A stretch of DNA of 64,000 nucleotides from Chitinophaga sp. YR627 (lineage in GTDB: Bacteria; Bacteroidota; Bacteroidia; Chitinophagales; Chitinophagaceae): contig NZ_FOUX01000009.1 in NCBI RefSeq assembly GCF_900114995.1, positions 124,001 to 188,000 on the forward strand, read 5' to 3'. The stretch's first letter is position 1; each line of letters begins with the position of its first letter. Under the pieces are notes generated by a model, which worked only from the letters and a program-made list of their open reading frames with translations, did not search any database and was not told the origin of the DNA. Made by a program: the position numbers and the translations under genes. Positions 8,844 to 17,978 of this stretch are shown in pieces.

Positions 8844-10769
8844 ATGACGCTTAATCATCAGGAAATTGAACTGATCGACAGTTTCGAACAAATAGCCGTG
8901 GATATATATCCTACCGCTAAGGACGGTTCCAGAGCAGTTGCGCAGGAAATAGCAGCACTGATTAAGGAAAGGCAGGCAGCTAACAAACAGGTTGTGTTAG
9001 GCCTCGCTACGGGTTCAACCCCTAAATATCTTTATGCAGAACTGGTAAGGTTGCACAAAGAAGAAGGACTGAGCTTCAAAAACGTGTTGACTTTCAACCT
9101 GGACGAGTACTATCCGATCGAACCAGATGCACTTCAGAGCTATAACAGGTTCATGAAGGAGCAACTGTTCAATCACATCGACATTCCTGCAGGCAACTAC
9201 TTCGTTCCGGATGGCACACTGCCAAAGGAAAAAGTAAAGGAATACACAGCTGAATACGAGCGCCGTATTGAAGCTGCCGGTGGTATTGATCTGCAGATCC
9301 TGGGTATCGGAACAAATGGCCATATCGGTTTCAACGAACCTGGTTCAACCCTGACTTCCCACACCCGTCTTGTAACACTGGATCATAACACCAGACAAGC
9401 GAACGCATTCGAGTTTTCAAATATCAGCCAGGTTCCTCGTCTGGCTATCACCATGGGGCTGAGCACCATCTTCAAAGCAAAACGTATCGTCCTGCTGGCG
9501 TGGGGTACCCACAAAGCTAAGATCGTACGCAGATCTGTTGAAGGTCACAGCTCTGACCAGGTGCCTGCATCTTTACTGCAACAACACCCTGACTGTAAAT
9601 TCGTGATAGATGAACAGGCGGCTGAAGAGCTGACCCGTTACAAAGAGCCATGGCTGACCGGTGACTGCGAATGGACGCCTAAACTGCGTCGTAAAGCGGT
9701 AACCAACCTCGCCCTGAAACTCAACAAGCCGATCCTGATGCTGACAGACAGAGACTATAACGAAAACGGTCTGAACGACCTGATCGTACAATATGGTTCT
9801 GCTTATGAGCTGAATATCGAAGAGTTCAACGGTATCCGTGACACCATCACCGGATGGCCAGGTGGTAAACCAGGTACACAGCTGCCAAGCCACCCTGAAC
9901 GTTCACAGCCTGAGAAAAAACGCGTACTCCTGTTCTCTCCGCACCCGGATGATGATATCATCTCCATGGGCGGTACCTTCATCCGCTTACATGAGCAGGG
10001 ACATGATGTACACGTTGCTTACCAGACTTCCGGTAACATCGCTGTAACTGACGAATTCTTACTGCGTTACATCGACTTCGCAGTAGGTTTCGAAGGTATG
10101 TTCGACATCGACCGCAGCAAAAGCTCCCAGATCCTGGAAGATGCAAAAGCATTCCTCCGTGTGAAGAAGCCAAGCCAGAAAGATACGCCTGAAAACCGCG
10201 CTATCAAAGGTCTGATCCGTCGTGGTGAAGCAAAAGCTACCTGCCGTTACGTAGGTATCCCTGAAAGCAACATCCACTATCAGAACCTGCCTTTCTATGA
10301 AACAGGTACTATCGAGAAAAAACCAATGGGTGAAGAAGATATCCAGATGACGGTTGATCTGATCCGTGAAGTAAAACCTCACCAGATCTACTGCGCAGGT
10401 GACCTCGCTGACCCACATGGTACACACAAGGTATGTCTGGAAATCATCTTCGCTGCACTCGACAGACTGAAGCATGAAGATTTCATGAAAGACTGCTGGG
10501 TTTGGATGTATAAAGGTGCATGGCAGGAATGGAACATCCATGAAATCGAAATGGCTGTACCAATGAGCCCTGACCAGGTATTACAGAAACGTCTCGGTAT
10601 CTTCATTCACCAGAGTCAGAAAGACGTCGTTCCTTTCCAGGGTAGCGATCTCCGTGAATTCTGGGAAAGAGCAGAAGACCGTAACGCTAATACCGCTAAC
10701 CTGTACGACCAGTTAGGTTTACAGAAATATGCTGCCATGGAGGCATTCGCAAGATATCACTTCATGTAG
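8844..10769 (+). CDS. nagB: Glucosamine-6-phosphate deaminase fused to a PIG-L/LmbE-type deacetylase domain
   Basis: 641 residues in two domains. Residues about 1-290 are NagB: GLATGSTPKYLYAEL (phosphate loop), NLDEYYPI with the catalytic acid, GIGTNGHIGFNEPGS, and HNTRQANAFEF. This part converts glucosamine 6-phosphate to fructose 6-phosphate and ammonia. Residues about 355-600 are LmbE/PIG-L-like: VLLFSPHPDDDIISMGGT carries the HPDD zinc motif, and DLADPHGTHKVC a later zinc His. That family removes acetyl groups from N-acetylglucosaminyl substrates, so the fusion may couple deacetylation to deamination. The two-domain form is widespread in Bacteroidota. The gene stands alone with its own terminator. 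Confidence 0.95.
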   Translation: MTLNHQEIELIDSFEQIAVDIYPTAKDGSRAVAQEIAALIKERQAANKQVVLGLATGSTPKYLYAELVRLHKEEGLSFKNVLTFNLDEYYPIEPDALQSYNRFMKEQLFNHIDIPAGNYFVPDGTLPKEKVKEYTAEYERRIEAAGGIDLQILGIGTNGHIGFNEPGSTLTSHTRLVTLDHNTRQANAFEFSNISQVPRLAITMGLSTIFKAKRIVLLAWGTHKAKIVRRSVEGHSSDQVPASLLQQHPDCKFVIDEQAAEELTRYKEPWLTGDCEWTPKLRRKAVTNLALKLNKPILMLTDRDYNENGLNDLIVQYGSAYELNIEEFNGIRDTITGWPGGKPGTQLPSHPERSQPEKKRVLLFSPHPDDDIISMGGTFIRLHEQGHDVHVAYQTSGNIAVTDEFLLRYIDFAVGFEGMFDIDRSKSSQILEDAKAFLRVKKPSQKDTPENRAIKGLIRRGEAKATCRYVGIPESNIHYQNLPFYETGTIEKKPMGEEDIQMTVDLIREVKPHQIYCAGDLADPHGTHKVCLEIIFAALDRLKHEDFMKDCWVWMYKGAWQEWNIHEIEMAVPMSPDQVLQKRLGIFIHQSQKDVVPFQGSDLREFWERAEDRNANTANLYDQLGLQKYAAMEAFARYHFM

Positions 10770-10792
10770 GCTGCCAGCTTTATATAACATTT

Positions 10793-10828
10793 GCCCCCGT
10801 TCTTCATCAGTAAGAACGGGGGCTTTTT
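10793..10828 (+). terminator. Intrinsic terminator of nagB
   Basis: GCCCCCGTTCTT (10793-10804) pairs perfectly with AAGAACGGGGGC across a six-base loop, followed by T5. It begins 24 nt past the nagB stop codon. Confidence 0.92.
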
Positions 10829-10856
10829 ATTGCACACTTTTTGCTAGCTTTAAAGC

Positions 10857-11291
10857 ATGACACTTGCTACTGCTATATCCATTGCTACTGAAGCCCACGC
10901 CGGCCAGCTCGACAAATACGGCGCTCCTTATATCGCACACGTTATGCGCGTCATGCAACAGGGCAAAACAGATGATGAAAGAATCGTCGGCGTCCTGCAC
11001 GATGTAGTGGAAGATACCGCCTGGACCTTTGAACAGCTGACGGAAAAAGGACTCGCCCCACATCTCGTAGAGGCATTACGGTGTGTCACCAAACTCTCCG
11101 ATGATGAAGACTACGATCACTTCATCAACCGCATCATTCCCAATCGCCTCGCCTGCCTGGTAAAGCTCAATGATCTTACTGATAACATGGACATCAGAAG
11201 AGTGCCTGCACTAACGGAAAAAGACATACCGCGTTTCAATAAGTACCTCAAAGCTTATAATAAAATTGCGGCGGTCATTTCCCGTAATTAA
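10857..11291 (+). CDS. Small HD-family hydrolase of the RelA/SpoT (Mesh1-like) type
   Basis: 144 residues consisting only of an HD domain. The motifs AHAGQLDKYGAPYIAHVMRVM, VLHDVVEDTAWTFEQL and KLNDLTDNMDIRR follow the order of the (p)ppGpp hydrolase domain of SpoT: His, His-Asp, then a final Asp with an Asn two residues on, the last being where SpoT has LADRLHNMR. No synthetase, TGS or ACT domain is present, so this resembles stand-alone small alarmone hydrolases (Mesh1-like). Substrate specificity (ppGpp, NADPH or another nucleotide) cannot be read from the sequence. The start ATG is 29 nt beyond the nagB terminator, so it is transcribed separately. Confidence 0.85.
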   Translation: MTLATAISIATEAHAGQLDKYGAPYIAHVMRVMQQGKTDDERIVGVLHDVVEDTAWTFEQLTEKGLAPHLVEALRCVTKLSDDEDYDHFINRIIPNRLACLVKLNDLTDNMDIRRVPALTEKDIPRFNKYLKAYNKIAAVISRN

Positions 11292-11370
11292 ATATTTACT
11301 ACATTTAGGAAATCTAAAATTTCGACCAATATCTGGCACGCTGGTAATGTAATGCTGTTGCTAAACCTGC

Positions 11371-11378
11371 TACGTTTG
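11371..11378 (+). promoter_or_regulatory. Candidate -7 box of the methyltransferase gene
   Basis: TACGTTTG matches the Bacteroidota -7 consensus TAnnTTTG and lies 37 nt before the start codon. No good TTTG box is seen about 20 nt further upstream. Confidence 0.5.
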
Positions 11379-11415
11379 TAAATCTGCCACTCCTAATAAA
11401 AAAACAATATCCGTT

Positions 11416-12309
11416 ATGAGTCTGGTTCCTGCCAGCAAGGCTGCCACCTACTTAGCCTTATTACGCGCCATTGAATCTAACCGTCCGGCCAGCAAGCGCC
11501 TGTTTGACGATCCTTATGCCAGGTTGTTCCTGTCTCCTGCTTTCAGACTGGTTGAAATGCTGTCCCGTATCTCATTCCTCAATGATTTTATCTCCTGGTT
11601 TATTGACAGAAACTGGACCGGTGCACTGACCTGCTGTTCCGCCCGTACACGACTCGTCGATGTAATGACCGTCAATACTATTCAGGATGAAGGCGTCAAT
11701 CAGGTCATCGTTTTCGGCGCCGGATACGACTGCCGCTCGCTGCGCCTCCGGACGAAGAAAAGGGTACAGTTCGTAGAAATAGACCATCCCGATTTCCAGG
11801 CACAGAAACGGGACATCCTTTTTGAAACAAAAGCAGGCAGGGAAGCCACTGTCAACTACATTTCCGCCGATCTCCATACCCAGGATCTCGATCAGGTCAT
11901 CCCGCAACTCTTCCAGAGAGGACATTATAAAACCATGTTCATCTGGGAAGGCGTTACCAACAGCCTCACCGCTCCTATCGCACCCAAGGTATTCGACTAC
12001 TTCAAACGCTTCCGTCCCGGCACCATCATTATTTTCACCTACGTCGACAAAGAAATGCTGGAACATCCGGAGAAATTTACCGGGGCTGCCAGCGTAACCA
12101 GACTGCTGCAACGCAATAACGAGTTCTGGAACTTTGGTATCGATCCTGCCAGTATAAAGACATTCCTGGCCTCCTATAACATGGAACTGCTATATAATCT
12201 CGACGCTTCCGCCTACCGGAAAATGTATTACGGCGATGAGGCGGAAAACATGAAAGGATATGAGTTCTACAGGGTCGCCATGGCCCGCGTAACTGAACAC
12301 GCCTGGTAA
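11416..12309 (+). CDS. SAM-dependent methyltransferase of the LCMT/PPM1 (TIGR00027-like) family
   Basis: 297 residues. The N-terminus SKAATYLALLRAIESNRP and DDPYARLFLSP is the usual opening of this family. The SAM-binding motif I is VIVFGAGYDCRSLRL, followed by motif II with an acidic end, VQFVEIDHPDFQAQKRD. TMFIWEGVTNSLT matches the family's WEGVTxYL block. Such enzymes act on O-methylation targets, often in natural product pathways, but no biosynthetic neighbours are present, so the substrate is unknown. The gene stands alone. A TACGTTTG box (11371-11378) lies 37 nt before the ATG. Confidence 0.88.
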   Translation: MSLVPASKAATYLALLRAIESNRPASKRLFDDPYARLFLSPAFRLVEMLSRISFLNDFISWFIDRNWTGALTCCSARTRLVDVMTVNTIQDEGVNQVIVFGAGYDCRSLRLRTKKRVQFVEIDHPDFQAQKRDILFETKAGREATVNYISADLHTQDLDQVIPQLFQRGHYKTMFIWEGVTNSLTAPIAPKVFDYFKRFRPGTIIIFTYVDKEMLEHPEKFTGAASVTRLLQRNNEFWNFGIDPASIKTFLASYNMELLYNLDASAYRKMYYGDEAENMKGYEFYRVAMARVTEHAW

Positions 12310-12419
12310 TTATACCTGACGCTTTTCTGGTTTGTGTAAGCGCCTATATTTCATACAGACCGCTCCGGATTTCCTTTTTCAATGGCTATTTCTTCGGATA
12401 ATACCGCCATTATACCGGT

Positions 12420-12467
12420 ATTACGCCGCTATTTGTCCGCTCATGAGCGGACAAATAGCGGCGTAAT
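12420..12467. repeat. Perfect 48-bp palindrome
   Basis: Two 24-nt arms meet with no spacer at CATG (centre between 12443 and 12444). The left arm begins ATTACGCCGCTATTTGTCCG and the right arm is its exact complement. No T-run follows, so it is not a textbook terminator, although it sits between two same-strand genes (methyltransferase and ypdA). It could form a hairpin in RNA or a cruciform in DNA. Confidence 0.95.
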
Positions 12468-12592
12468 GGTGGCGTAGTAAGGGTTTAATGGTAGAAATAC
12501 GCCGGAAATACGAAGAAATTAACATTTCCCTGCAAACCGGCACACACCGGGATGCTAGTTATTCCGGGCATTCATTCGTAATTTTAACCATT

Positions 12593-13561
12593 ATGCAGAT
12601 TTACGATATATTAATAGTAGGGGCTGGTCCGATTGGCATCGCTTGCGGACTGGCGGCACAAAAGGCAGGATTGAGTTATGTTATTGCGGAAAAAGGATGT
12701 CTGACCAATTCCCTGTATAATTATCCCCTGTACATGACCTTCTTTTCCACCTCGGAAAAGCTGGAAATCGGCGGTATCCCTTTCGTTTCCATCAGCGCAA
12801 AACCTATCCGGCCGGAAGCACTGGAATACTACAGACGCGTCACCATTTCCAATCAGCTGAATGTACGTTTATTTGAGCCTGTAGACGGTATCACCCGCGA
12901 AGGGGAACTTTATCATATCAACACCGATAAGGCCGCCTATGTCGCTAAAAATGTCATTATTGCCACCGGCTTTTATGATATTCCCAATATGCTGCATGTA
13001 CCGGGTGAACACCTCGCAAAAGTGAATCACTATTACAAAGACCCGCACTTCTACGCAGCCCAGAAAGTGGTAGTGATCGGGGCGAATAATTCCTCTGTGG
13101 ATGCCGCCCTGGAAACCTGGCGGAAAGGTGCAGATGTAACGATGGTGATAAGAGAAGAAGGGATCGGAAAACGCGTGAAATACTGGGTAAAACCAGACAT
13201 TGAAAACCGTATCGCAGAAGGTAGTATCAAAGCATATTACCATTCCAATATCAAGGCAATCAGGGAAAATGAAGTAGATATCCAGACGCCGGATGGTCTG
13301 ATCACAATAGAAAATGATTTTGTGCTGGCGCTGACGGGGTATCAGCCTAACTTTAATTTCCTGGAAAAAGTAGGGATCACCTTATCCCGTGATGCAAAGA
13401 AACATCCTACCTATAATCCGGATACGATGGAAACAAACCTGCCCGGCGTTTATCTGGCAGGCGTAGTATGCGGCGGTATGGATACGCATGTGTGGTTCAT
13501 CGAAAACTCCAGAGACCATGCAGATAAGATCATTGGACATATAGCAGGTAAGCTCCCTTAG
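12593..13561 (+). CDS. ypdA: YpdA family bacillithiol-disulfide reductase
   Basis: I use the ATG at 12593 (MQIYDILIVGAGPIG), giving 322 residues. An upstream in-frame ATG at 12488 would add 35 residues ahead of the Rossmann motif, which normally begins within a few residues of the start. The FAD-binding motif GAGPIG lies at residues 10-15, a second nucleotide motif VVIGANNSSVDAALE mid-protein binds NADPH, and ALTGYQPNFNFLEKVGI plus YLAGVVCGGMDTHVW close the FAD domain. There is no CxxC dithiol, which separates YpdA from thioredoxin reductase. The family reduces oxidised bacillithiol with NADPH in the cytosol. The gene is single and converges on murB. Confidence 0.9.
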   Translation: MQIYDILIVGAGPIGIACGLAAQKAGLSYVIAEKGCLTNSLYNYPLYMTFFSTSEKLEIGGIPFVSISAKPIRPEALEYYRRVTISNQLNVRLFEPVDGITREGELYHINTDKAAYVAKNVIIATGFYDIPNMLHVPGEHLAKVNHYYKDPHFYAAQKVVVIGANNSSVDAALETWRKGADVTMVIREEGIGKRVKYWVKPDIENRIAEGSIKAYYHSNIKAIRENEVDIQTPDGLITIENDFVLALTGYQPNFNFLEKVGITLSRDAKKHPTYNPDTMETNLPGVYLAGVVCGGMDTHVWFIENSRDHADKIIGHIAGKLP

Positions 13562-13576
13562 GCGCTTACCTGTTTC

Positions 13577-13610
13577 AATTAAGAATGAAGAATTAATAAT
13601 TAAGAATTGA
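13577..13610. repeat. AATTAAGAATT-type short repeat between convergent genes
   Basis: Low-complexity AT-rich words (CAATTAAGAATGAAG, AATTAATAATTAAGAATTG) fill the gap between the ends of ypdA and murB. Similar copies occur at 20451, 21483, 21592, 61581 and 61772. Confidence 0.6.
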
Positions 13611-13628
13611 GGTGCAGCGAAGTGGGTG

Positions 13629-14657
13629 TTATATAATGTTCACTTCTCTTTCCAGTGCAACACCGAATTTTTCTTCGACACTATCCAGCACACGCTGCGA
13701 CAGACCATAGATCTCATTACCGGTCGCATCGCCATAGTTCACCAGTACCAATGCCTGACGGGCATGTACGCCTGCATCCCCTTCTCTGAAACCTTTCCAT
13801 CCACACTGCTCTATCAGCCAGCCTGCCGCCAGTTTAAACTCACCGTTTGCTACCGGATAAGCTACGATATGCGGGAATGCTGCTTTTAATGCTGCATGCT
13901 TTTCAGCAGGTACCGTCGGATTCTTAAAGAAGCTGCCTGCATTACCGATCTTCGCAGGATCAGGTAATTTGGAACTGCGGATATTGATCACCGCCTGACT
14001 GATCGCCTGAATCGTCAGGTCCTGTACGCCCATATGCTTCAGTTCCTCTTCTATAGCGCCGTAACTGGTATTTAATTTCGGATGTTTAGACAAGCGATAG
14101 GTCACGGAAAGGATCCCAAACTGCCCTTTATACCGGCGTTTGAATACACTCTCCCGGTAACCGAAATGACAATCCTCATTGTTGAATTTTACGATGGCAT
14201 GGTCCTGTATGTGATACGCTTCCAGTTCGTGAAAACAGTCTTTTATTTCCACACCATAAGCACCGATATTCTGCATCGGACTGGCCCCCACATTACCTGG
14301 GATCAGGGACAGATTCTCCAGTCCTGCGCGGTTGTTTTTTATACAATCCATCACAAAGCTATGCCAGGTCTCACCGGCACCGGCTTTCACATATACATAG
14401 TCTTCATCTTCTTCCACTACGCTGATGCCTTTCATCTCATTTTTGAGAATAATGCCATCAAAATTCTTTGTGAACAACACATTACTGCCGCCTCCCAGTA
14501 TCATATGCTCCAATCCCTGCTGTGGTGGTGTTTTGAGCAGTTCTTCCAGTTCAGCAGCGTTGGAAAAAGACGCGAAAAAACGTGCCTGGGCAGCAATGCC
14601 AAATGTATTATAAGGCCGGAGCAAAACATTTTCGGATATGCGCATATGATCGTACAA
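13629..14657 (-). CDS. murB: UDP-N-acetylenolpyruvoylglucosamine reductase (MurB)
   Basis: 342 residues; the start could also be four codons later (MRISENVLLRPYNTFGI). FAD-binding blocks are NTFGI, ILGGGSNVLF and NLSLIPGNVGASPMQNIGAYG. YGYRESVFK is represented by FGYRESVFKRRYKG, and the catalytic Ser sits in GNAGSFFKNP; AGWLIEQCGWKGFREG is the C-terminal substrate-binding block. This layout and length match type I MurB. It reduces UDP-GlcNAc-enolpyruvate to UDP-MurNAc with NADPH, an essential cytosolic step of peptidoglycan synthesis. It lies 59 nt beyond priA on the same strand and may be the end of the plsC-priA transcript. Confidence 0.97.
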   Translation of the reverse strand: MYDHMRISENVLLRPYNTFGIAAQARFFASFSNAAELEELLKTPPQQGLEHMILGGGSNVLFTKNFDGIILKNEMKGISVVEEDEDYVYVKAGAGETWHSFVMDCIKNNRAGLENLSLIPGNVGASPMQNIGAYGVEIKDCFHELEAYHIQDHAIVKFNNEDCHFGYRESVFKRRYKGQFGILSVTYRLSKHPKLNTSYGAIEEELKHMGVQDLTIQAISQAVINIRSSKLPDPAKIGNAGSFFKNPTVPAEKHAALKAAFPHIVAYPVANGEFKLAAGWLIEQCGWKGFREGDAGVHARQALVLVNYGDATGNEIYGLSQRVLDSVEEKFGVALEREVNII

Positions 14658-14716
14658 TTTAGGGTAAGGCTGCTATGCAGCGTTTATCAGGCGACAAATA
14701 TAGTAAAAGGAGTGTC

Positions 14717-17164
14717 TCAGACACAATCCACATCCGGTACAATGACAACCGAACGGAACTGCTTTTCTGCCAGCAGTTTGATAAAATGTTCCTGGAGCAG
14801 CCTTTTGGTATCGGTAATGACCTTTGAATCGCGGGGCAGTTTGATCAGCATTTCCTGGAGGTAATTATTCCGTACACGGCCTACCAATGGTATGGCAGGA
14901 CCAACCAGCCTTGGGCCTATATGCGGTCTTAACCAGTTGCCCAGTACCTGGGCAGCCTGTTCAACGGTTTGCTGGTTTTTATGCTTGAGTGTTATTTTCA
15001 GCAGGCGGGTAAAAGGCGGATAACCGAAGTTCTCTCTTTCCGCCACTTCTGCGGCATACATGGCCTTGTAATCATGCGTGGTCACGTAGCTCAGTACCGG
15101 GTGACGGGTATTACTGGCCTGTATGATGACCTTTCCTTTACCATGTTTCCTGCCCGCACGACCACTCACCTGTTCCATCAGCTGGAAAGCCCGTTCATTC
15201 ACACGGAAATCAGGAAAACTCAGCAAGCTATCAGCACTCAGGATACCTACCAGGTTAACGTTATCAAAATCCAGTCCTTTCACCACCATCTGCGTCCCTA
15301 CCAGGATGTCGATATCCCGTTGTTCCAGCAGCTGGATCATCTTATTATGACTGTCCTTATTACGCACAGCGTCCATATCCATACGTGCGATACGCGCTTT
15401 AGGGAACAGCTGTTGCAGATCGTCTTCGATCTTTTCTGTACCAAAGCTTTTCGGATTAAGCGTCTGACTGCCACAGGCCGCACAGGTCTGTGGATAAGGA
15501 TAACGGGTACCACAATAGTGACAATGCAGTTTATCCTGGTTCTTATGATAGGTCAGTGATACGTCGCAGTTCTTACAGCTGGGAATCCATCCACAGGTAG
15601 CACACATCAGGAAAGGTGCATAACCACGTCTGTTCTGAAAGAGGATCACCTGATTGCCTGTCGCCACACTGTTGTTAATAGCGGCATTCAGTTGCGGTGT
15701 GAAGTTTTCCTGCATACTCTTCTCCGCACGTTCCTTCTTCACGTCAATAATGGAGATTTCAGGCATTTCCAGTCCGCCGAAACGTTCCGACAATTCCACC
15801 AGACCATATTTCCCCTGTTGGGCATTAAAATACGATTCCAGTGAAGGGGTGGCAGAACCTAACAGGACCTTCGCGCGAAACAAACCGGCATAATAAATCG
15901 CCGCATCTCTGGCGTGGTAACGGGGAGCAGGATCCTGCTGTTTATAGGAGGGATCATGTTCTTCATCCAGGATGATCAGACCCAGGTCCTGAAAAGGGAG
16001 CAACAAACTGGAACGGGCGCCGAGTAATATCTTCAGATCACCATTCTTTACCTTGTTCCAGATCTCTACTCTTTCATTATTATTAAAACGGGAGTGATAG
16101 ATCCCGATCTTATTACCAAAATGTTTTTGCAGGCGACGTACAATCTGTGTTGTCAGGGCGATTTCCGGAAGCAGATAAAGCACCTGTTTACCAGCAGCCA
16201 CATACTCTTCAATCAGTTTGACATAGAGTTGTGTTTTACCGCTGGAGGTAACGCCATGCAGTAAGGTCACCGGTTTAGCGGCAAAACTGTCACGTACTTC
16301 CGCCAGGGCTTTTTCCTGGGCAGGGCTCAGCTGAAAATCTATCTGGGCTTCCACCTTACCACCACCGGGTACACGGTCTACGACCCTTTTCTCTATCCAG
16401 AGGATGTTTTTATCTACCAGCCCTTTGAGCTGGGCGGTCGTAGCGCCTGATTTCTTTAATAATTCCGTCTGTAATACACTACCCTGTGTTTTGATCAGGT
16501 GCAGATACGCCAGGAGCAGTTCCATCTGCTTGGGCGCTTTAGCCAGTTCGTTGAACAGGGGCGCCAGCAGTTCTTCATCTTCGTACTGTGTGTGCAGTTG
16601 TACGTAGTTCTCCTTCTTCTCCTTATACACCTCTTTCAGTTCCTCATACACCAGCAGGACGTTCTTTTCTATCAGTTTTTTGATAGTGGAATAAACATTT
16701 GCTTTATCCAGGATGAGTTGTACTTCATCAACGCGCAGTTCCTTGCGGATATGCAGGGCTTCTGCTACCAGGTATTCATCATCATCGAGGTTGGAGAAGT
16801 CGTCGCCATAGGCGTCGTTAAAAAGCAGGAGTGTTTCACTGGCCAGTTTCAGATGGGCAGGCAGGGCAGCATTGAGCACCTCCCCTTCTGTACACATATA
16901 ATATGAAGCGAGCCATTGCCAGAATGACAGCTGCGTAGGATATACGACAGGGTCTTTATCCAGCATATCCAGCAGGGGTTTAGTCCTGTAGTCGGCCGGG
17001 GCCTGTTCATGGATCGCTTTTACAATACCTGCATATTTCTTTTGTTTGCCCAGTTGTACGGCCACACGGCTGCCTACCTTCAGCGATTCCTCCATATGCG
17101 GAGGTACCGCGTAAGTATAATTTTTTGGCAGGGCCAATGGCAGTATGACGTCAGCAAATTTCAT
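14717..17164 (-). CDS. priA: Primosomal protein N' (PriA replication restart helicase)
   Basis: 815 residues. An N-terminal DNA-binding domain (VILPLALPKNYTYAVP, GSRVAVQLGKQKKYAGIV) is followed by a superfamily 2 helicase: Walker A LLHGVTSSGKTQLY, Walker B LIILDEEHDPSYKQQ, and GSATPSLESYF. The zinc-binding insertion has eight Cys in CATCGWIPSCKNCDV and LHCHYCGTRYPYPQTCAACG. The later motifs VGTQMVVKGLDFDNV and QVSGRAGRKHGKG are present. PriA recognises stalled forks and reloads the replicative helicase. It follows the acyltransferase gene by 8 nt, so the two form one operon, a pairing with no obvious functional link. Confidence 0.97.
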   Translation of the reverse strand: MKFADVILPLALPKNYTYAVPPHMEESLKVGSRVAVQLGKQKKYAGIVKAIHEQAPADYRTKPLLDMLDKDPVVYPTQLSFWQWLASYYMCTEGEVLNAALPAHLKLASETLLLFNDAYGDDFSNLDDDEYLVAEALHIRKELRVDEVQLILDKANVYSTIKKLIEKNVLLVYEELKEVYKEKKENYVQLHTQYEDEELLAPLFNELAKAPKQMELLLAYLHLIKTQGSVLQTELLKKSGATTAQLKGLVDKNILWIEKRVVDRVPGGGKVEAQIDFQLSPAQEKALAEVRDSFAAKPVTLLHGVTSSGKTQLYVKLIEEYVAAGKQVLYLLPEIALTTQIVRRLQKHFGNKIGIYHSRFNNNERVEIWNKVKNGDLKILLGARSSLLLPFQDLGLIILDEEHDPSYKQQDPAPRYHARDAAIYYAGLFRAKVLLGSATPSLESYFNAQQGKYGLVELSERFGGLEMPEISIIDVKKERAEKSMQENFTPQLNAAINNSVATGNQVILFQNRRGYAPFLMCATCGWIPSCKNCDVSLTYHKNQDKLHCHYCGTRYPYPQTCAACGSQTLNPKSFGTEKIEDDLQQLFPKARIARMDMDAVRNKDSHNKMIQLLEQRDIDILVGTQMVVKGLDFDNVNLVGILSADSLLSFPDFRVNERAFQLMEQVSGRAGRKHGKGKVIIQASNTRHPVLSYVTTHDYKAMYAAEVAERENFGYPPFTRLLKITLKHKNQQTVEQAAQVLGNWLRPHIGPRLVGPAIPLVGRVRNNYLQEMLIKLPRDSKVITDTKRLLQEHFIKLLAEKQFRSVVIVPDVDCV

Positions 17165-17172
17165 CCGGCAAT

Positions 17173-17913
17173 TTATACAGTAGCCTTCAATTCTTGTTCC
17201 ATAATGTTAAATACCCGCTGTTTAAGGGCTGGGAGGTCTTCCATTGTCAGTCCGGCGACAGGAACAGGTGGCAGATATACCACACGACAGCGGCCGGGGG
17301 TCAGACTGAACCCTTTGGCATGCAGACGTTTACCATTATCCAGGTACAGGACAGGCTGGATAGGTGTCTGTGTTTCAATGGCTATACGGAATGCGCCATT
17401 ATGGAATGGCTGTAACGGTGATTCGGTTTCGTTGGTAGTACCTTCCGGGAATATCAGAATGGAAACGCCTTCTTTGATAACGGAGATCATTTCACGTACG
17501 CTGCGGGCACGGGCCTTGGCGTCGGAGCGGTCTACCATTACAACGGACTGACGGTAGATGTAACCGAAAGCCGGGATACGTTTCATTTCGATCTTACCCA
17601 GGGGACGGAAAGGAAGTCTCATCACCTGCACAGCGAGTGCGGCGTCCAGGTAGGAACGGTGATTGACAACATACAGGTATGGTGTTTTATCCTTTTTGTC
17701 ATGTTTATAGATCCGCTTTACCATGATCCCTACGGCAGGGAACCAGGTATGAGACCAGAAGCGCAGAAAATAGAATATGATATTTCCCCCCTTGATCCTT
17801 CCCAGGAATGACGCCAGAAAGATTGGCGGGATAATAAGGAACATGATAACAAGGAACACGATTGCAGCGTATATCATATACACCACATGTAACGGCTTGA
17901 GCAATAACTTCAT
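17173..17913 (-). CDS. 1-acyl-sn-glycerol-3-phosphate acyltransferase (PlsC-like)
   Basis: I prefer the start at 17913 (MKLLLKPLHVVYMIYAAI), which opens directly into a membrane segment; an in-frame ATG at 17946 adds 11 polar residues. About 246 residues. The catalytic motif NHRSYLD is the acyltransferase NHxxxxD block, followed by GYIYRQSVVMVDRSD (block II) and LIFPEGTTNE (block III, binds glycerol phosphate), then PIQPVLYLDNG (block IV). The enzyme would acylate lysophosphatidic acid at the inner membrane during phospholipid synthesis; paralogues act on other lyso-lipids, so substrate specificity is not certain. Confidence 0.9.
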   Translation of the reverse strand: MKLLLKPLHVVYMIYAAIVFLVIMFLIIPPIFLASFLGRIKGGNIIFYFLRFWSHTWFPAVGIMVKRIYKHDKKDKTPYLYVVNHRSYLDAALAVQVMRLPFRPLGKIEMKRIPAFGYIYRQSVVMVDRSDAKARARSVREMISVIKEGVSILIFPEGTTNETESPLQPFHNGAFRIAIETQTPIQPVLYLDNGKRLHAKGFSLTPGRCRVVYLPPVPVAGLTMEDLPALKQRVFNIMEQELKATV

Positions 17914-17978
17914 AATAATGCCAGTCTCTGTTTTAGTCTGATGCAAGCCGGAAAATTACAGTATACATATGGAAATAC

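Noticed and set aside
12488..12592. Longer N-terminus of YpdA
   Set aside because: It would place 35 unrelated residues before the FAD motif, which normally lies at the very start.
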